Of a stretch of DNA of 64,000 bases, positions 1 to 15,490 are shown piece by piece. Made by a program: the position numbers and the translations under genes. The stretch comes from Tomocerus qinae (lineage: Eukaryota > Arthropoda > Collembola > Entomobryomorpha > Tomoceridae), in assembly GCA_020055645.1 (NCBI GenBank), contig CM034546.1, positions 139,707,875 to 139,771,874 of the forward strand. The letters run 5' to 3'. The notes below the pieces were generated by a model. It did not search any database and was not told the origin of the DNA. It saw nothing but the letters and a program-made list of their open reading frames with translations. Numbering within the stretch: position 1 is the first letter of the stretch; every line of letters begins with the position of its first letter.

Positions 1-621
1 ATATCTAGTTATTGGCTTTTCTAAATATTATGGAATTTCATACAACTATTTACTGACATTAATTATTAATTGGCAATGGGTCCGTTTTTGTGGCTTGCGC
101 CCTAGACGGCATATATAATCTGCAGTATGTCGTCCACCTCTCTCTTATAACAGAAGAAGATATTATTACAAACAAATTAAAATCGCTATATTATTGGCTA
201 TACTGTGGGCCTTTGATCTTCCATTTTGAAAGAATGTAACTGCAGAATTGTTTAAAGCAAGGTAGGTGAAAATTTAGATTGAATGGGACGAAGGGTAATG
301 TAATTTCACGGAAACCATGAAACTGCAACGCAACTGTTAAGTTTTCAACCATTTTGCAAAGCTAGCAAAACGTTAAAATATATAAAATCAGTGTTTGGAC
401 CACTGAAATCCTCCTACCCGGATGAAAACCCGATCCTGAAAATGTGCCTGTTATGGATGAACTGAGTGTGTCAAAAAGGATGACTTACCGAATAAATTGA
501 CTGATTGGTCAGGACTAAATAAAAGAGATCGAAACTACGGATTTACACGACTGATTATCCCTTGTTTATTTAAACTAGAGAAAGAATAATTAATTTAATT
601 ACAATCGCAAATTAGAATTAT
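1..621. other. Non-coding, AT-rich; fragment of a dispersed MITE
   Basis: No coding signal is visible. Positions ~255-345 resemble the left half of the 205-bp element at 26017-26221: both begin CAAGGTAGGT/CAAGGTAAGT followed by an AAAATTTTAGATTG-like stretch and share a GGAAACCA motif further in. This looks like a solo or decayed copy. Confidence 0.5.
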
Positions 622-692
622 AAAACCTACGGCAAGCCGTAACAGAAGCTCGCCTGAGTGAAGGGGACCGTGTACACAGTTTTGGTAGAACA
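622..692. repeat. Short dispersed repeat (inverted copy at 46890-46958)
   Basis: About 70 bp starting AAAACCTACGGCAAG and containing AGGGGACCGTGT. It recurs on the opposite strand at ~46890-46958 with a handful of substitutions. The class is unknown. Confidence 0.55.
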
Positions 693-699
693 ATAGAAA

Positions 700-1150
700 T
701 AGGTTTGTTTTCATATTTATCGATTAATATTGAGTCTCAACATCAAAATAGATAAACGTTGACTATGAAAATAAACAAAAAATAAAAATAGATTAATTTG
801 GACCATCAAAAGCAATAGAAAATCAATAGATTAATTTTGACTTCCAAAATCAACAGTAAATCATATTAGATTAATGTGCACTATGAAAATCAACAGAAAA
901 TCAAAGTAGATAATTGTTGACTGAAAATAAAAAGAATAAATTAAAGTTGGTGAAGATTGAGTATGAAAATAAACAAAAAAATCAAAATGGAATAATATTG
1001 AGTATCAAAATAAACAAAAATTCAAAATTGATTATTATTGAGTATTAAAATAAACAAAAAATCAGTATTGATTAATATTGAGAATAAAAATCAAAAGAAA
1101 ATAAAAATTAGTAAATGTTGACTATCATAATGAAAAGCAATTCGAAAAAT
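700..1150. repeat. Degenerate A-rich tandem array, ~45-bp units
   Basis: About nine imperfect units of the type 'attgactatgaaaataaac' followed by an A-rich run and 'atcaaaatagattaat'. Units differ by small indels. It lies just beyond the 3' end of the BEL/Pao remnant. No LTR was recognised here. Confidence 0.6.
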
Positions 1151-1202
1151 CTAAATTTTACCATTAATTTGCTTAAAAATGCGAAATAGATTTATTTCCG
1201 TC

Positions 1203-3760
1203 CTATAATAGGTATGTTCCGGTTTTATTTACTTTATTATTAAATCTTAAATCCTGTCGAAGCGGAGTTAAATATTGTATACTATCTACTAACAAATCAT
1301 TGGAAGCAGGTCTCGTCAAAATTACATTAGAGGTTTTCACCTTGGGTACACGAACATGTCCGTCCTTCCCAAGGATGAGCTCCAGAATCTTCCCCATTGG
1401 CCATTCAAAGCGCTTCTCGTTGTCGGCTCCTGAGAGTACAACGTCGCCAACTTGAGGGATCCTTGCTCCTTTCTCATGAGATTTCTGTACCAACAGGCCT
1501 AGGTACTCACGCCTAAAACTGGCTTGCAGTCCTTGCTTAATTTCTTGAATCTTTTTATTATTTGACTGCAGCTCACGGGATGTAAGGTTGACACCTTCAA
1601 CGAAATCAGGGTTCTTAGGTTCTCTGGTAAACATGGCTGAGGCTATAGGGATTAAGTCATCTTCGTCCTCCGTTAGAGTAGTCAGCGGCCGGTTGTTGAT
1701 GGTGGATTCCACTGCGGATAAACATGTCCTCAACTCATCATACGTCAATTTGGCCTTCCCCAACTTCCTACGAAGTAAATCTTTGACAGAACGGATGAGC
1801 CGCTCCCATCAACCTCCCCACCAGGCCCCAGAAAGAGGATTGAACACCCACTGTATCATCTTGAGCTGCTATTCCTTTTCAATCTTTTCCTTGTTCAGTC
1901 TCTTGAACAAGTTGACAGTACCGACAATATTGGTACCATTGTCGCTGTACACGACGTTGGGTCTTCCATAAACATTAATGAAACGTTCCAGTCCTTTAAA
2001 AATGCTTCGATACTCAATGAACTTACTATGTCAAGGTGGATGGATCGGTAAGCAGCACGGGTAAAAAGGACGATCCATACATGTTCTCCACTCTTGAGAT
2101 ACACTGGAACTGCTAAATCCACTCCAGTTGATTGAAAACCTTCAACTGCTTCAACTCTATTCTTTGGTAGTGGCGCCGGCTCAATCTCCAGATTCTGTGC
2201 AGAATATCTCTGGAAAATGGCACAACTTTAGCCACAGTCGTCCTCCCCTGTAGAATTTAGCCACAGTCCTTGGAATTTGACAGTTTCAGGATTTCTTGAA
2301 CACGATTTCCTATGTGCCCCAATCGTCGTTCCGGTGGATCCAAGATAGGGCTGTAGTAGAGTCACTCCAGAAGTAGCAGGTCACATTTCCCCAATTCAGT
2401 GCAGTTAACGTAGCATGCATAAGTCTTATTGATTCAATTTTATATGCTAGTATTTACAAACAAGGGATTGAGGTTCTCTTCTCCACAACAACACCATAAG
2501 TAATTCTTTTCAAACGGGCGATTCGTACTTTAGCTTGTAGGAATCAAATCGTATTTTCATTTGAGCTACTGCGAAAAACAGAACAGTGGCGTGCTGGCGT
2601 GTACATAAGGATTGATACATCTCGGAATTGATAACTGCTTGAGACACTACACCTTCTCGTACCACTATATGAATTTACTTCCCATTTCCTCCTACAGCTC
2701 TTCACCCCAGTCAACTTCAGCAGCTCGGGCTTCTTGTAATATTTAGCTTCGGTTTAATAAGCGCTCAAGGCCGTATTGAGGGGGGGCATTGGGGGCAAAT
2801 GCCGCCGCCCCACCGAAATCAAAGAAAAAGGGAAATGTTTTCTCAAAATACCAAAAAAAATAGCCCTACTCGCGATTTAAAGTTACTTTTTGGCTATTTT
2901 TGACTTTATTTTAGACAAAATAAGCCAAAATTTTAATGTTCTTATGTCTAATATTGAATGTTCTATGATATTATTGCCCCCTCCTAAATCGACTTCTAAA
3001 TACGGTACTGTAAGCGCTGGTGCTGTAAAACCAATCGGATTAAATATTTTATGAGTAGCTGACAGGATCTTACGCTTTGTGATCTGCTCTGGAATTTCAG
3101 CTAGTAAGAGATGACATCCTAGAGCGTCACTAATCTTGTTCCAAGACAATCCGATAACCGATGAGAATGCTATTTCTCCGCTCTGACTATTGGGAACCTA
3201 TCGGCATGGGCATACTCTCACTGTCGCAGTTCTATCTTTGCTTCAGCCAGTAGTCGCGTAGAAATTTCTCAGAACTCTTCATATTCTTGAATATTGTGGA
3301 CAGAGGCCACACAATTATCCACGTAAAAAGATTTTAACAGTTTTTCGGCGATTGGAAGTGCTTCTCCTTTTAAGTTGGTGAGTTGATGTTTCAAGACAGC
3401 TGCCAATAAATAGGGACTGCAGTTGGCTCCAAACACCACTCTTTTATGTCTAAACTTTAATTAACTTTCTGTCGTAATTCTTCTACCACAGAAAGCTTAA
3501 ATAATTTTGATCCACCTTGTCCACATCAATCATTTGGAAAGCTTTTCGGAAATCTGAGATTATTCCAATTTTATTTTCCCGAAAGCGTAATAAAATTGAT
3601 GGGTTAAGCGATCATTGCCTACAATTTCATGTTCATCTGATATTTATGGCAATTAAAGGATTTTTTAAAACTCTAGTCAAAGTTTACCTTGTTAATATTA
3701 AAGGGAGCTCCAATTTTCGTTTCTTTTATTATAAATGTCATCTGTGCGTGCCCTAATCTA
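1203..3760 (-). pseudogene. Decayed BEL/Pao-type LTR retrotransposon pol
   Basis: On the minus strand, pieces of a BEL/Pao polyprotein appear in the expected order from high to low coordinates. A reverse-transcriptase block lies at ~3240-3480 and carries FYVDN where the family active site is YVDD. The region following the RT core (motif KRKILSATHKIFNPIGFTAP) lies at 2883-3149. The integrase core (DLAVPVYLKSGEHVWIV) lies at ~1895-2122. The C-terminal DUF5641-type segment lies at 1203-1763 (motifs TINNRPLT and RFEWPMGKILEL). Frames are broken by stops and frameshifts between blocks, and the segments between 2122 and 2883 are short or missing. No gag and no LTR pair is visible. Family assignment is confident; the element is inactive. 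Confidence 0.85.
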
Positions 3761-3961
3761 ACGAATCTGGACTTCATTTAGCATTTTTGCCAATTTAAAC
3801 CAAGTTTTGAAGCCTAAACTTTTGAAATTAAATAGCAATACTGTGACATAGTGTTAATAATCGCGACTTCCGACTCAGGTATACATACGGAATTAATTTA
3901 CAAGCATGCATGCGCATGTCCGACTTCGCGTTTATATTATTGAATGGCATCTTTATCATGC

Positions 3962-4044
3962 CATGAAGATCTTAAAAACCAAGTACGTATAATATGTATA
4001 GATTCCATACATATTATACGTTCTTGGTTTTTAAGATCTTCATG
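3962..4044. repeat. Near-perfect 38-bp inverted repeat (hairpin)
   Basis: Arms 3962-3999 and 4007-4044 are inverse complements with one mismatch, around a 7-nt spacer. The arms start CATGAAGATC. The hairpin lies ~200 bp upstream of the myotubularin start codon, so it is either a tiny foldback element or part of the 5' flank. Confidence 0.8.
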
Positions 4045-4243
4045 AAGATAGAGGAAGTGGGCAAGGCGTGTGAGACCTGTGAGATGACAAAATAATTAAA
4101 ATGTACTTCCTTTGATTGAGGCGCCAAGTTTGATTTTCACTGTAGGAGTCAAGGAGTAGTATCTTGCACTCAGCTGTCATAGGGAAAAATTCAAACAAAT
4201 GTTATTTTTGATTATTTTGATTTGATTTTGATTTATATTTTTG

Positions 4244-7543
<3,300 letters not shown>

Positions 7544-7961
7544 CATTATTTTGCTTTTATTCCGCCTGACTATTTATATTGCTAATGCTAACTCTATTCT
7601 ATCATGATATTATTGATATTACCATTCTTAATGTATTATTATTAAACCGTCTATAGCGTGCTATTAATAAATTGTCATAATATGCTAAATTCAATCAGTG
7701 AGTTTATGTCAGTTTTCCATTTCAAACAGGCGCGTATTGCCCAATTTCATTCAGTACAATTTCATTGCCCTCTCCGAAATCGACTTCTAAATACGGTATA
7801 CTGCATATAATTACCGCACAATTATCACAAATACTAAAAAATATTTTTTTCCTCAAAAACAAAATTTGCCTCGTCACGGGATGTTAGTTGTCACTAGGCG
7901 CCATTTTTGACTCTTTTTCGACAAAAAATGGGTTAAATTGCTGTAATCCAACGACTACCTT
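7544..7961. other. Intergenic, no gene seen
   Basis: Presumed 3' UTR and downstream flank of the myotubularin gene (AATAAA-like AT-rich sequence near 7666-7690), then unannotated AT-rich DNA up to the inverted-repeat-bounded block at ~7962. No coding signal. Confidence 0.5.
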
Positions 7962-8329
7962 CCTGTACAGGGCAGTACAGAACCACTACAGAACCCATTC
8001 TCGCCATGATAATTGCAAAAATGTTGACTTTAGGCGAGGTCAGAGCTGTCGCCCGGAAGGCCTGCGTTAAAAGTGAAAATAAACCATAGTAACTGGTGTA
8101 AAAAAGTAACGGAGCAAGGTAAGTAATTATACCGATTAGTATACAATTATTTCCTGTCTGCTTACATCTTACGAATATTTAAAAAAGCTAAAAAAGTGAG
8201 CGAACATACAGAGATGTGTAAAAGTTACTGGGTCATAGGGCTTATGCATAGCAGTGTCCAAAAGTAGTAAAATGTCAGTAAAATACAATTCCACGTACGC
8301 GGTATATGATCTTCGAATGAATCTATTGT

Positions 8330-9480
8330 CAGTTATCTATGCACCACTAAATGCTACATGGAAATCAATGCCTTGACCAAAACTCCAATTCATTGACCGT
8401 TATACAATTCCTTCAAAATTCACCTACTAAAGAAACCGTCGACAGAATATTTTATCGTTTATCTGTATACTGCTGTAGCCCATGCGGAAGTATGCTTATT
8501 GATATCAGCAGAACAAACTGCAATAATCAGAAAGAAAGTATTTATAGTAGTGTTCAAAATATCAAATGCAATAGTATATTCTGTATTTATTGTCCACGTG
8601 TACTCGAAAACTACGTACAATTCCATCAAAATTAACTCACCGTATATGATATTCGAATTAATCCATTTTCGGTTATCTGTGTACTACTAAATGTCAGATG
8701 GAAGTCAATGTCTTGATTTAAACTCCAGTTCATTGACCGTTTTAAAATTTTTTCTAAATTCACCAACAGTCAATGAACGACGACAGAATCCTTTATCACT
8801 AATCTGTATACTGCTGTAGACCACGCGGAAGTAATGCTTATTGATATCAGCAGAACAAACTGCAATATCCAGAAAGAAAGTATTGATAATAGTATTCAAA
8901 ATATCAATTGCAATAGTATATTCTGCATTTATTGTCTACGTGTACTCGAAAACTATGTACAATTCCATCAAAATTAACTCACCATATAGTATCTTCGAAT
9001 CAATCCATTTTCGGTTATCTGTGTTTTATTAAATGCCACATGGAAGTCAATGTCTTGATTAAAACTCCAATTCATTGAACGTTATACAATTTCTTCAAAA
9101 TTCACACACACTCAATGAACGTCGACAGAATCCTTTATCACTAATCTGTATCTTTGAACTATTAAATGCCACCTGGAAGTCAATGTTCTGATCAAAACTC
9201 CAATTCATTGACTGTTATAGAATTCCTTCGAATGTCGACAGAATCCTTTATCGCTAATCTGTATACTGCTGTAGACCACGCGGAAGTAATGCTTATTCAT
9301 ATCAGCAGACCAAACTGCAAAATTTAGAAAGAATGTATAATAGTCGCCAAAATATCAATTGTAATAGTGAAATCAGTATTTACTGTTCACGTGTACTCAA
9401 TACTAATGAACAATTCCTTCAAAATTCACTCACCGTGTATGGTCTACAGCACAGTCCTTTTTCGGTTATCTGTACACTGC
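8330..9480. repeat. Tandem repeat, ~340-bp monomer, about three diverged copies
   Basis: The motif 'gcttattgatatcagcagaa' recurs at ~8492, ~8837 and, as 'gcttattcatatcagcagac', at ~9291. Each is followed by AAACTGCAAT and later ACGTGTACTCGAAAACT-like sequence. The first two units are spaced by ~341 bp and are similar throughout; the third is rearranged. Short ORFs in successive units mirror each other and are not genes. Confidence 0.8.
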
Positions 9481-9798
9481 TGCAGGCGATGTAAAAATAA
9501 TTTAAATGTCAAAAGAAAATTTGTACTTTGAACCAATTCTTCAACATTCACTCAAATTTCCAAAAAGCTGATGCTACTCAAGAACCAACGCGTCTCCCGC
9601 AAACTCCTGCACTAGACTATACAAAGTGCCGACTTGTCTGTGTATTGGCCCCACTCTAGAAATCCACAGTGCTGTGCTTGTTTGTGTATATCCTTCACTC
9701 CCCACCTAGCTCTGCTGTGCTTGTGTGCATTACCTTGACTCCACTCACTCATGTATAATGCAATGTACATGGGAAGTGAAAAAGCTGTCCGCACTAAC

Positions 9799-9826
9799 GG
9801 ACGGACAGACAGACAGACAGACAGAT
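9799..9826. repeat. GACA microsatellite
   Basis: A short run of (ACAG)n at the end of an ACGGACGGACAGACAG-type tract, followed by ATTGGTCATGGCTATA. A related inverted motif occurs near 29410-29435. Confidence 0.7.
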
Positions 9827-10139
9827 TGGTCATGGCTATAAAGTAACTCCGTTACTTAATAACGTACAATGATTTGTTTATTATGTACTGCAGGGGCACA
9901 TGAGAAAGACCAGTGAGAAGATATAGAGAATGGGAAAAAATTTTTTGTGAAGAAATAGAGAATGCGAGAATATGAAAACCAATGGAGATGGGCACCGGCC
10001 CATCCAATATTATTACATTTAAACACAAATTAACTGCATAAAATTGTGGAATTAATCCAAAATACATCATTTAGACCTACAAAAAAGTAATTTAACTCAA
10101 AAAATGACGAAATTAAATAAAAATTATCAAATACAAATC

Positions 10140-10556
10140 ACATGATGGGTACCGGCCCGAACACATATATGTAAGTTTCTCCCAAAATAGGCCGAGGCCA
10201 CAACATTTGAACCATAGGCTAGGGGCCTGCATATGTCCTAAGCATGATCCATATGAGAAACATATACCTTGCTTGTCCGATAAGAGAACTATCCCTTACC
10301 TACGCTACATGATGGGTACCGGCCCGAACACATATATGCAAATTTCTCTCAAAATAGGCCGAGGCCACAACATTTGAACCATAGGCTAGGTGCCTGCATA
10401 TGTCCTAAGCATGATCCATATGAGAAACATATACCTTGCTTGTCCGATAAGAGAATTATCCCTTACCTACGCTACATGATGGGTACAGGCCCGAACACAT
10501 ATATGCAAATTTCTCTCAAAATAGGCCGAGGCCACAACATTTGAACCATAGACTAC
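10140..10556. repeat. 167-bp tandem satellite, 2.5 copies, nearly identical
   Basis: GATGGGTAC(C/A)GGCCCGAACAC starts at 10144, 10311 and 10478, exactly 167 bp apart. Copies differ by only a few bases (for example GTAAGTTTCTCCC versus GCAAATTTCTCTC), so the duplication is recent. The third copy stops after ~75 bp at ACCATAGACTA. Confidence 0.95.
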
Positions 10557-10661
10557 GTTGATTTGCTGGACTCGAAGTTTGCGCTGAAGGTAAGCCTTTG
10601 TATTGCAACATATGTTCCATTGTCTTTCGAAGGGAGAACCGTGGCAGCGGAACCGATAATA

Positions 10662-10803
10662 TTATGAATCCAACGAAACTTTTCCTCTGCTGATAACGAT
10701 AACAAAAGGGAGTTCTCGCTTGGCTGAGCACGAACAAAGGAGACCACCTACAAAGCTATTGCGTCCTCTTATCAGCAGAGAAAAAGTTTCATTGGATTCA
10801 TAA
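10662..10803. repeat. Inverted repeat with 36-bp arms
   Basis: 10662-10697 (ATTATGAATCCAACGAAAC...) and 10768-10803 are inverse complements with two mismatches and a ~70-bp spacer. No coding role is apparent. Confidence 0.75.
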
Positions 10804-11058
10804 TACATATAAACAGGTCACACAGAGTAAGTTAGTACGCTGTGAGAAATGTAAACAAACTCTAAAATATTCTCAATCTTTTCTCTATTCCCTAACATTA
10901 ACATTATTTAGTATCTCTATGACAAGTCACTTCACTCATATTATTTTTACTTATAGCACAGGCCTTAAGGGCGACAGTTCTGACCTCGACTAAAGTCAAC
11001 AATTTTGCATTAATATGGCGAGAATAGGTCCTGTACTGCCCTGTACGGGAAAGACAGA

Positions 11059-12180
11059 TTTTATTTGATATAGGTAAATGTTTTTCCCGATGGCTTCCAA
11101 AATGCCATTTCCCTGTCTCTACATGTGGGGAATGTCAATGGCCATAAACAACTTTCAGGAAAAAAATCATTTTTGACCTTGTCAGCAGTTATATGAAAAA
11201 AACCTCTTAAAAAGGAAAGCAAAAAAACTTTTGAATCCCTGGACGGATTTTGATGAAACTTGGTATGGAGAACCGCCATAAGTATATCTCCAGAGGTATT
11301 TGGAAAGAGCAATAACGTTCCAGTTTTTCGATTTCAAAAGACCCGGCAGAGTTTTAAAAAGTGGGTTTTTTCGGGTTTTTACCAGAAATAAAAAGTTTTT
11401 TCGAACATCTGCCCGGTTCAAATTAAAGAAATTATCAAACTACACTTTGAGGGTATATCACGTATTTCACTTTCGATGACCCCCGCCCGGTGTCAAAGGT
11501 CAAAACTTGGTATTGTGAAGAATTTACACTGTCTGACGTATCTATCGAAAGCTAACAAGGACCCTGTTGTTACTAAAGCCATTATTTTGCCTAATAATGA
11601 CCTCTAAAAGAGTTTACGGGTCATATAATGCAACCATACTTCAACATAACTATAGTGGAAGTACAATGCATCAATTACCTGGATACACCTATAATTTCAT
11701 AAATCATTTAGACTTGTTAGGCTCTGTTATACGGCCTGCGCATCGTATTAGTCATCGAGTTGTTGGAGGCAGAGCGAAAGATTCAAATATGAATTATGCA
11801 AAGAAGGAGACTCAAAGCCAACGAGCCAAAGGAAGCCAAGAAGTTTAACTTTAACTTTAACAACTTGAAAATTAATTTTAAAAGTTTCAATATCAACCAA
11901 ATAATCGACTTCTCCACCTTTTTCCACAAACCAACTAATAGTATGTCCAATCTAGATTTAATTTTCACAAACCTTCAAAATTATTATTATGAACCTCTAC
12001 CGAATGCTCCACTTTGGCCAACAGCCAATAACGTTGTCCATTGCAGCATTCACTTAATGCCTCTCAAAATTTTTAGTTGCACAACAAATTACATTGTCTA
12101 GTACTATATTATATTATATATATTATTTCCTTATATTTGCCTTGCAAATAGGTCTAGACAGTTTAGCTTTAAAAAATCGG
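11059..12180. other. Intergenic, no gene seen
   Basis: Includes a segment at ~11225-11275 (GGACGGATTTTGATGAAACT TGGTATGG) of a type often scattered through arthropod repeats. Short ORFs at 11567-12101 are low-complexity (Asn/Lys/Phe-rich) and not recognisable proteins. Confidence 0.4.
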
Positions 12181-12398
12181 GTCGGTTTTGCTCCTAATAT
12201 AGGAGCAAATTATCCATGGATATTATAATAAATAATAAATCACAACAGATTATTTCATTTCAAAATTTTATATGATTTTCATATACATTCACAAGGGGAA
12301 TATTTATTGCAATATTTGAAATGAAATAATCTGTTGTGATTTATTATTTATTATAATATCCATGGATAATTTGCTCCTATATTAGGAGCAAAACCGAC
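12181..12398. mobile_element. Palindromic MITE with 84-bp terminal inverted repeats
   Basis: 12181-12264 and 12315-12398 are inverse complements, starting GTCGGTTTTGCTCCTAATAT, apparently perfect over 84 bp, with a 50-bp AT-rich centre. No clear target-site duplication could be read at the edges, so the superfamily is open. It sits immediately 5' of the retroelement pol tail. Confidence 0.9.
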
Positions 12399-14163
12399 TG
12401 CATTTTTAATGATGGACTAACTTATGAAGTGGAATTGGAAGACGGTACTATTCGGGGTCCTTTGCACATACAGTTTTTACGGCGTTACCATCCGAGGAAC
12501 AAGTCAGCATTGCGGTTTCTACCGACAGACATTACGTCAGCTGATCACCTAAAAGCTGATACGGATAAGTCTAACCCTACTGTTAATCTCGAAATTGTAC
12601 CTATAGTTGACTCTCCAATTAATGATGATGATATGCTTGCAGGGGATATTATTGATCTGAATGTGGCTACGGATTCTCAAAATCTTGTATTAACTCCGCC
12701 ATCCTCTAATCCTACCCCAACGCCAGTACCTGACTTGAGACAGTCATCACCATCAACTCCTAATACTTCACAACCACCAATTCGTCGTTCAGTTCGATTC
12801 AAGAACAAACCTAAAGTCAACTACCGACGAAATGACATACAATTGTATTTGTTATATCAATCAATCAATCAATCAATCAATTTATTTATCTTTAGTGTTC
12901 TTCAGGCTTCAGCCCATAACACAATTCAGCAAAGTACATAATAGCAAAAGGGAAAAGTTATTTTACAAAAAATAATAATTAGTCAATTTAAACTAAGGTA
13001 CATATTTATGTTATATAATTTCTTTCCAGCACATATTAACATTTTCGGTTAAATTACTTTAATTTGCTTGTATTACCGATAATCACATGTTTCTTGAAAT
13101 GTTAGTATGATTAATGCTAAGGTTCCGGACTTTATAGATGTTGTGTTCCACCAACTGACCATTAGTAACCATTTAGTAACTGTTAGTATCACTATTCTTG
13201 TCGAACGAATCCTTAACTATGAACTGTTATAGTATTGCACAATAAGGAGGGCGAGTGCGTAGTGATTTACACAGAGATAAGCTGTAACACCTGAACAAAT
13301 CCCTGACTAATCAATAGAATAGTTGTTATACATGGGGAGGGCAGTGAATAGTTCTCTATTGACAATGCAGCTGGTTCTGTATTCGTGATGTTGAGTCATC
13401 AAAAATATTTCAACAGTTATGGTTCACTTATGTCTTTTATTTATACACACATCTCGTCTTTCTACCTAATGTATATAAAAATACATATTACCATAGTTAA
13501 TCCTTATATTTGTATAAATTTTATTGGCATTAATTATGTAGTTTAACCATTTCATGAATGTTCATATGTTTTCTTGGTTAAATTAATTTTGGTTTACTTC
13601 TCACATTTGTATGTATATTGATTGTAGTTTCGGTTAACTCCTTCATTTTCCTATCCTATAATTTTTCTATTCAGGATATTTGAGAATCTATAAACCAAAT
13701 TCTATCCTAATTACCTCGATGTATATAGCATTTACTTTATCTCCCGCTTTAGCACTATAAAGCGTAATTTTAGAGGGGGGGTTGTAATGCTATACGATAC
13801 ACCTTCGAGGTAGACAGTCGGCTCAGACTAGTGCGCCGACGAATCAGTCTTGGATTCACACTCGAGCTGAACAGTGCTACGAGTAGTGCTACGAGTTCCC
13901 TCGCTACACCTCAAGCCTTCGAGAGGAAGTCAAGCTCCCGGCCAAGATTCAATCTTTTAATTTTGTATTTATTTAATTTCGGATCTCTACCTCTTTCAAC
14001 ATCATCTGTAGTATTCTTTTGTATTGGTGAGATCGTTCCTTTTGTTTAATTTGAATTGTATTGTTTCAAAATTGAATAAGTAAAATTATTTCTATTCGTT
14101 TCCTTCGTTATGTTAGTCTAATATCTAATCGCTCATTGAGTAGAATCATTGACTAGCATAACA
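12399..14163 (+). mobile_element. 3' end of an LTR retrotransposon: pol tail, polypurine tract and 3' LTR
   Basis: At 12410-12838 the frame reads LTYEVELEDGTIRGPLHIQF and RRYHPR, then a Ser/Pro/Thr-rich tail ending PPIRRSVRFKNKPKVNYR. This is typical of the C-terminus of LTR-retroelement (gypsy-like) integrases. About 0.9 kb of non-coding AT-rich DNA follows, then a polypurine tract (TAGAGGGGGGG, ~13771-13781) directly before an LTR. Everything upstream of ~12400 is lost or replaced by the MITE. No 5' LTR was found in the window. Confidence 0.7.
13783..14163 (+). repeat. LTR (3'), 381 bp, TG...CA ends
   Basis: Begins TGTAATGCTA and ends TAGCATAACA, imperfect 10-bp terminal inverted repeats, immediately after a G-rich polypurine tract. 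The 72-codon ORF inside (13831-14049) is not a gene. Confidence 0.8.
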
Positions 14164-14218
14164 CATTGAAAATCAGCATTCCATAGAAAGTCAGTTTTAA
14201 TGATTGAATGATATTTAA

Positions 14219-15445
14219 CCTGTTCGCTACCAATGACGTGTCAATAACGGTTTCCAGTAACCAAATCTGGAGCCCAAATACGTGTCAAACACGTAACTTG
14301 GTACTGGTCTGTGTGGACCAAATACGTCTATAGACGTAGTCCTGGTTACTGACTTACGAGCCCAAATACGTCTATACACCACATTTCATAGCTACTCACC
14401 TAGCCCGATGACGTGTCTGACACGGGAAAAAATTTAAATTGCCATTTTCCCCAACATTATAATAGTTGTAATGCTTTTTTCGAATTTTATTCTTGAAACG
14501 ATTATCAACAAATTAACAAGACTGCATCACCATTTAGTTAGTAAAAGTTAGTATGAAATTAAATACAATTTCAATTATTATCCAATAGTGTGTTGAACTT
14601 TTGAGTACCAAGAGCCCAAGGTAGGCACATTCATATTCGCGATTCTAGAAAAATTATTCAAGTCGATTTGAATGAATTGGCATTATCATCAATAGTTAAT
14701 ATTAGACTATTCTTATAGGAATAGCTTTTTAATAAGGCATATCTTGATATGAAATGTGCAATAATATAAACCTTAGGGTCAGGATTAATACTGTCAAGTC
14801 GAATTAAGTGCAGTGCAAATTAAGACAGTCTTCATAACTTATTACTCTCAAAAGTTCAAATTCAGAATGTTTATAAAACAGTTTAAGCAATAAACTACGA
14901 ATATGAACTATATTTCATGGTTATTTATGATGTTCCATCATTTACTACTTTTGGTGAAAATGAGACATGTTGCAGCTTTATTAAATATCATTTTTTTCAG
15001 TGCATCTGAAATTCAAAGTTTTAAATGTAGTCCGTATAATAAATTATTACATTTTAATTGCTTAATTTTTTGCAATGGCTATGTTTGGTGGAATTAAAAT
15101 TAATTATTGCAGTTTTGATGAAAGCATTTGAGATCCGAAACCCAATTTTCCATTGAATTTTAGTTTTACATATACAAGAAAATATACAGTCTTACAGCCT
15201 CATAAATGTATACATTTATATCCTTGCATTTGAAGATCAATTTTGTAAGGATAGTTTATGGTTTATAAATTACTTGACCTTCAATTTCTATTCAAAATAA
15301 TATGGGCAGGGGAGATTGTGTCAAAATTTTAATTCGGGCTAGATTTGGAAAGCATCTCTGGAAAATATGGGTCTGTTCTGAAATAAACTTATGGTTACTT
15401 GGGCTACAAATGTACTTTTACCCTCCTTTTGTGGTAGCGAACAGG
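14219..15445. mobile_element. piggyBac-like non-autonomous element (TTAA target)
   Basis: Flanked on both sides by TTAA (14215-14218 and 15446-15449) with 14-bp terminal inverted repeats CCTGTTCGCTACCA / TGGTAGCGAACAGG. TTAA target duplication is diagnostic of the piggyBac superfamily. The left 240 bp carries several copies of ACGTGTC/GACACG and ACGTCTATA-type short palindromes. There is no transposase ORF; the interior is AT-rich. Confidence 0.9.
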
Positions 15446-15490
15446 TTAATCATCGAACAATATTTATGAGCATTCTATAACACTCTCGTT

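Larger units (their letters stand above)
7962..11058. repeat. 3.1-kb block bounded by ~100-bp inverted repeats and holding satellite arrays
   Basis: The left edge (~7962-8070: GTACAGGGCAGTACAGAACC, then TCTCGCCAT, GTTGACTTTAGGCGAGGTCAG, and CGCCCGGAAGGCCTGCG) matches in inverse complement the right edge (~10960-11055: ACAGGCCTTAAGGGCGACAG, then CCTCGACTAAAGTCAAC, ATGGCGAGAA, and ACTGCCCTGTACGGG). Identity is roughly 80-85% by eye. Between them lie the ~341-bp and 167-bp repeat arrays. No ORF of recognisable function is present. It may be a large non-autonomous element that gathered tandem repeats. Confidence 0.6.

Noticed and set aside
3962-4044. Hairpin considered as a rho-independent terminator or microRNA precursor
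   Set aside because: Eukaryotic context excludes the former. Perfect 38-bp arms with a 7-nt loop are more like an inverted-repeat insertion than a miRNA, which usually has bulges; small-RNA data would be needed.
10140-10556. Regularly spaced 167-bp repeats considered as a CRISPR-like or regulatory array
   Set aside because: Whole units are repeated head to tail with no variable spacers, and the genome is eukaryotic: a satellite.
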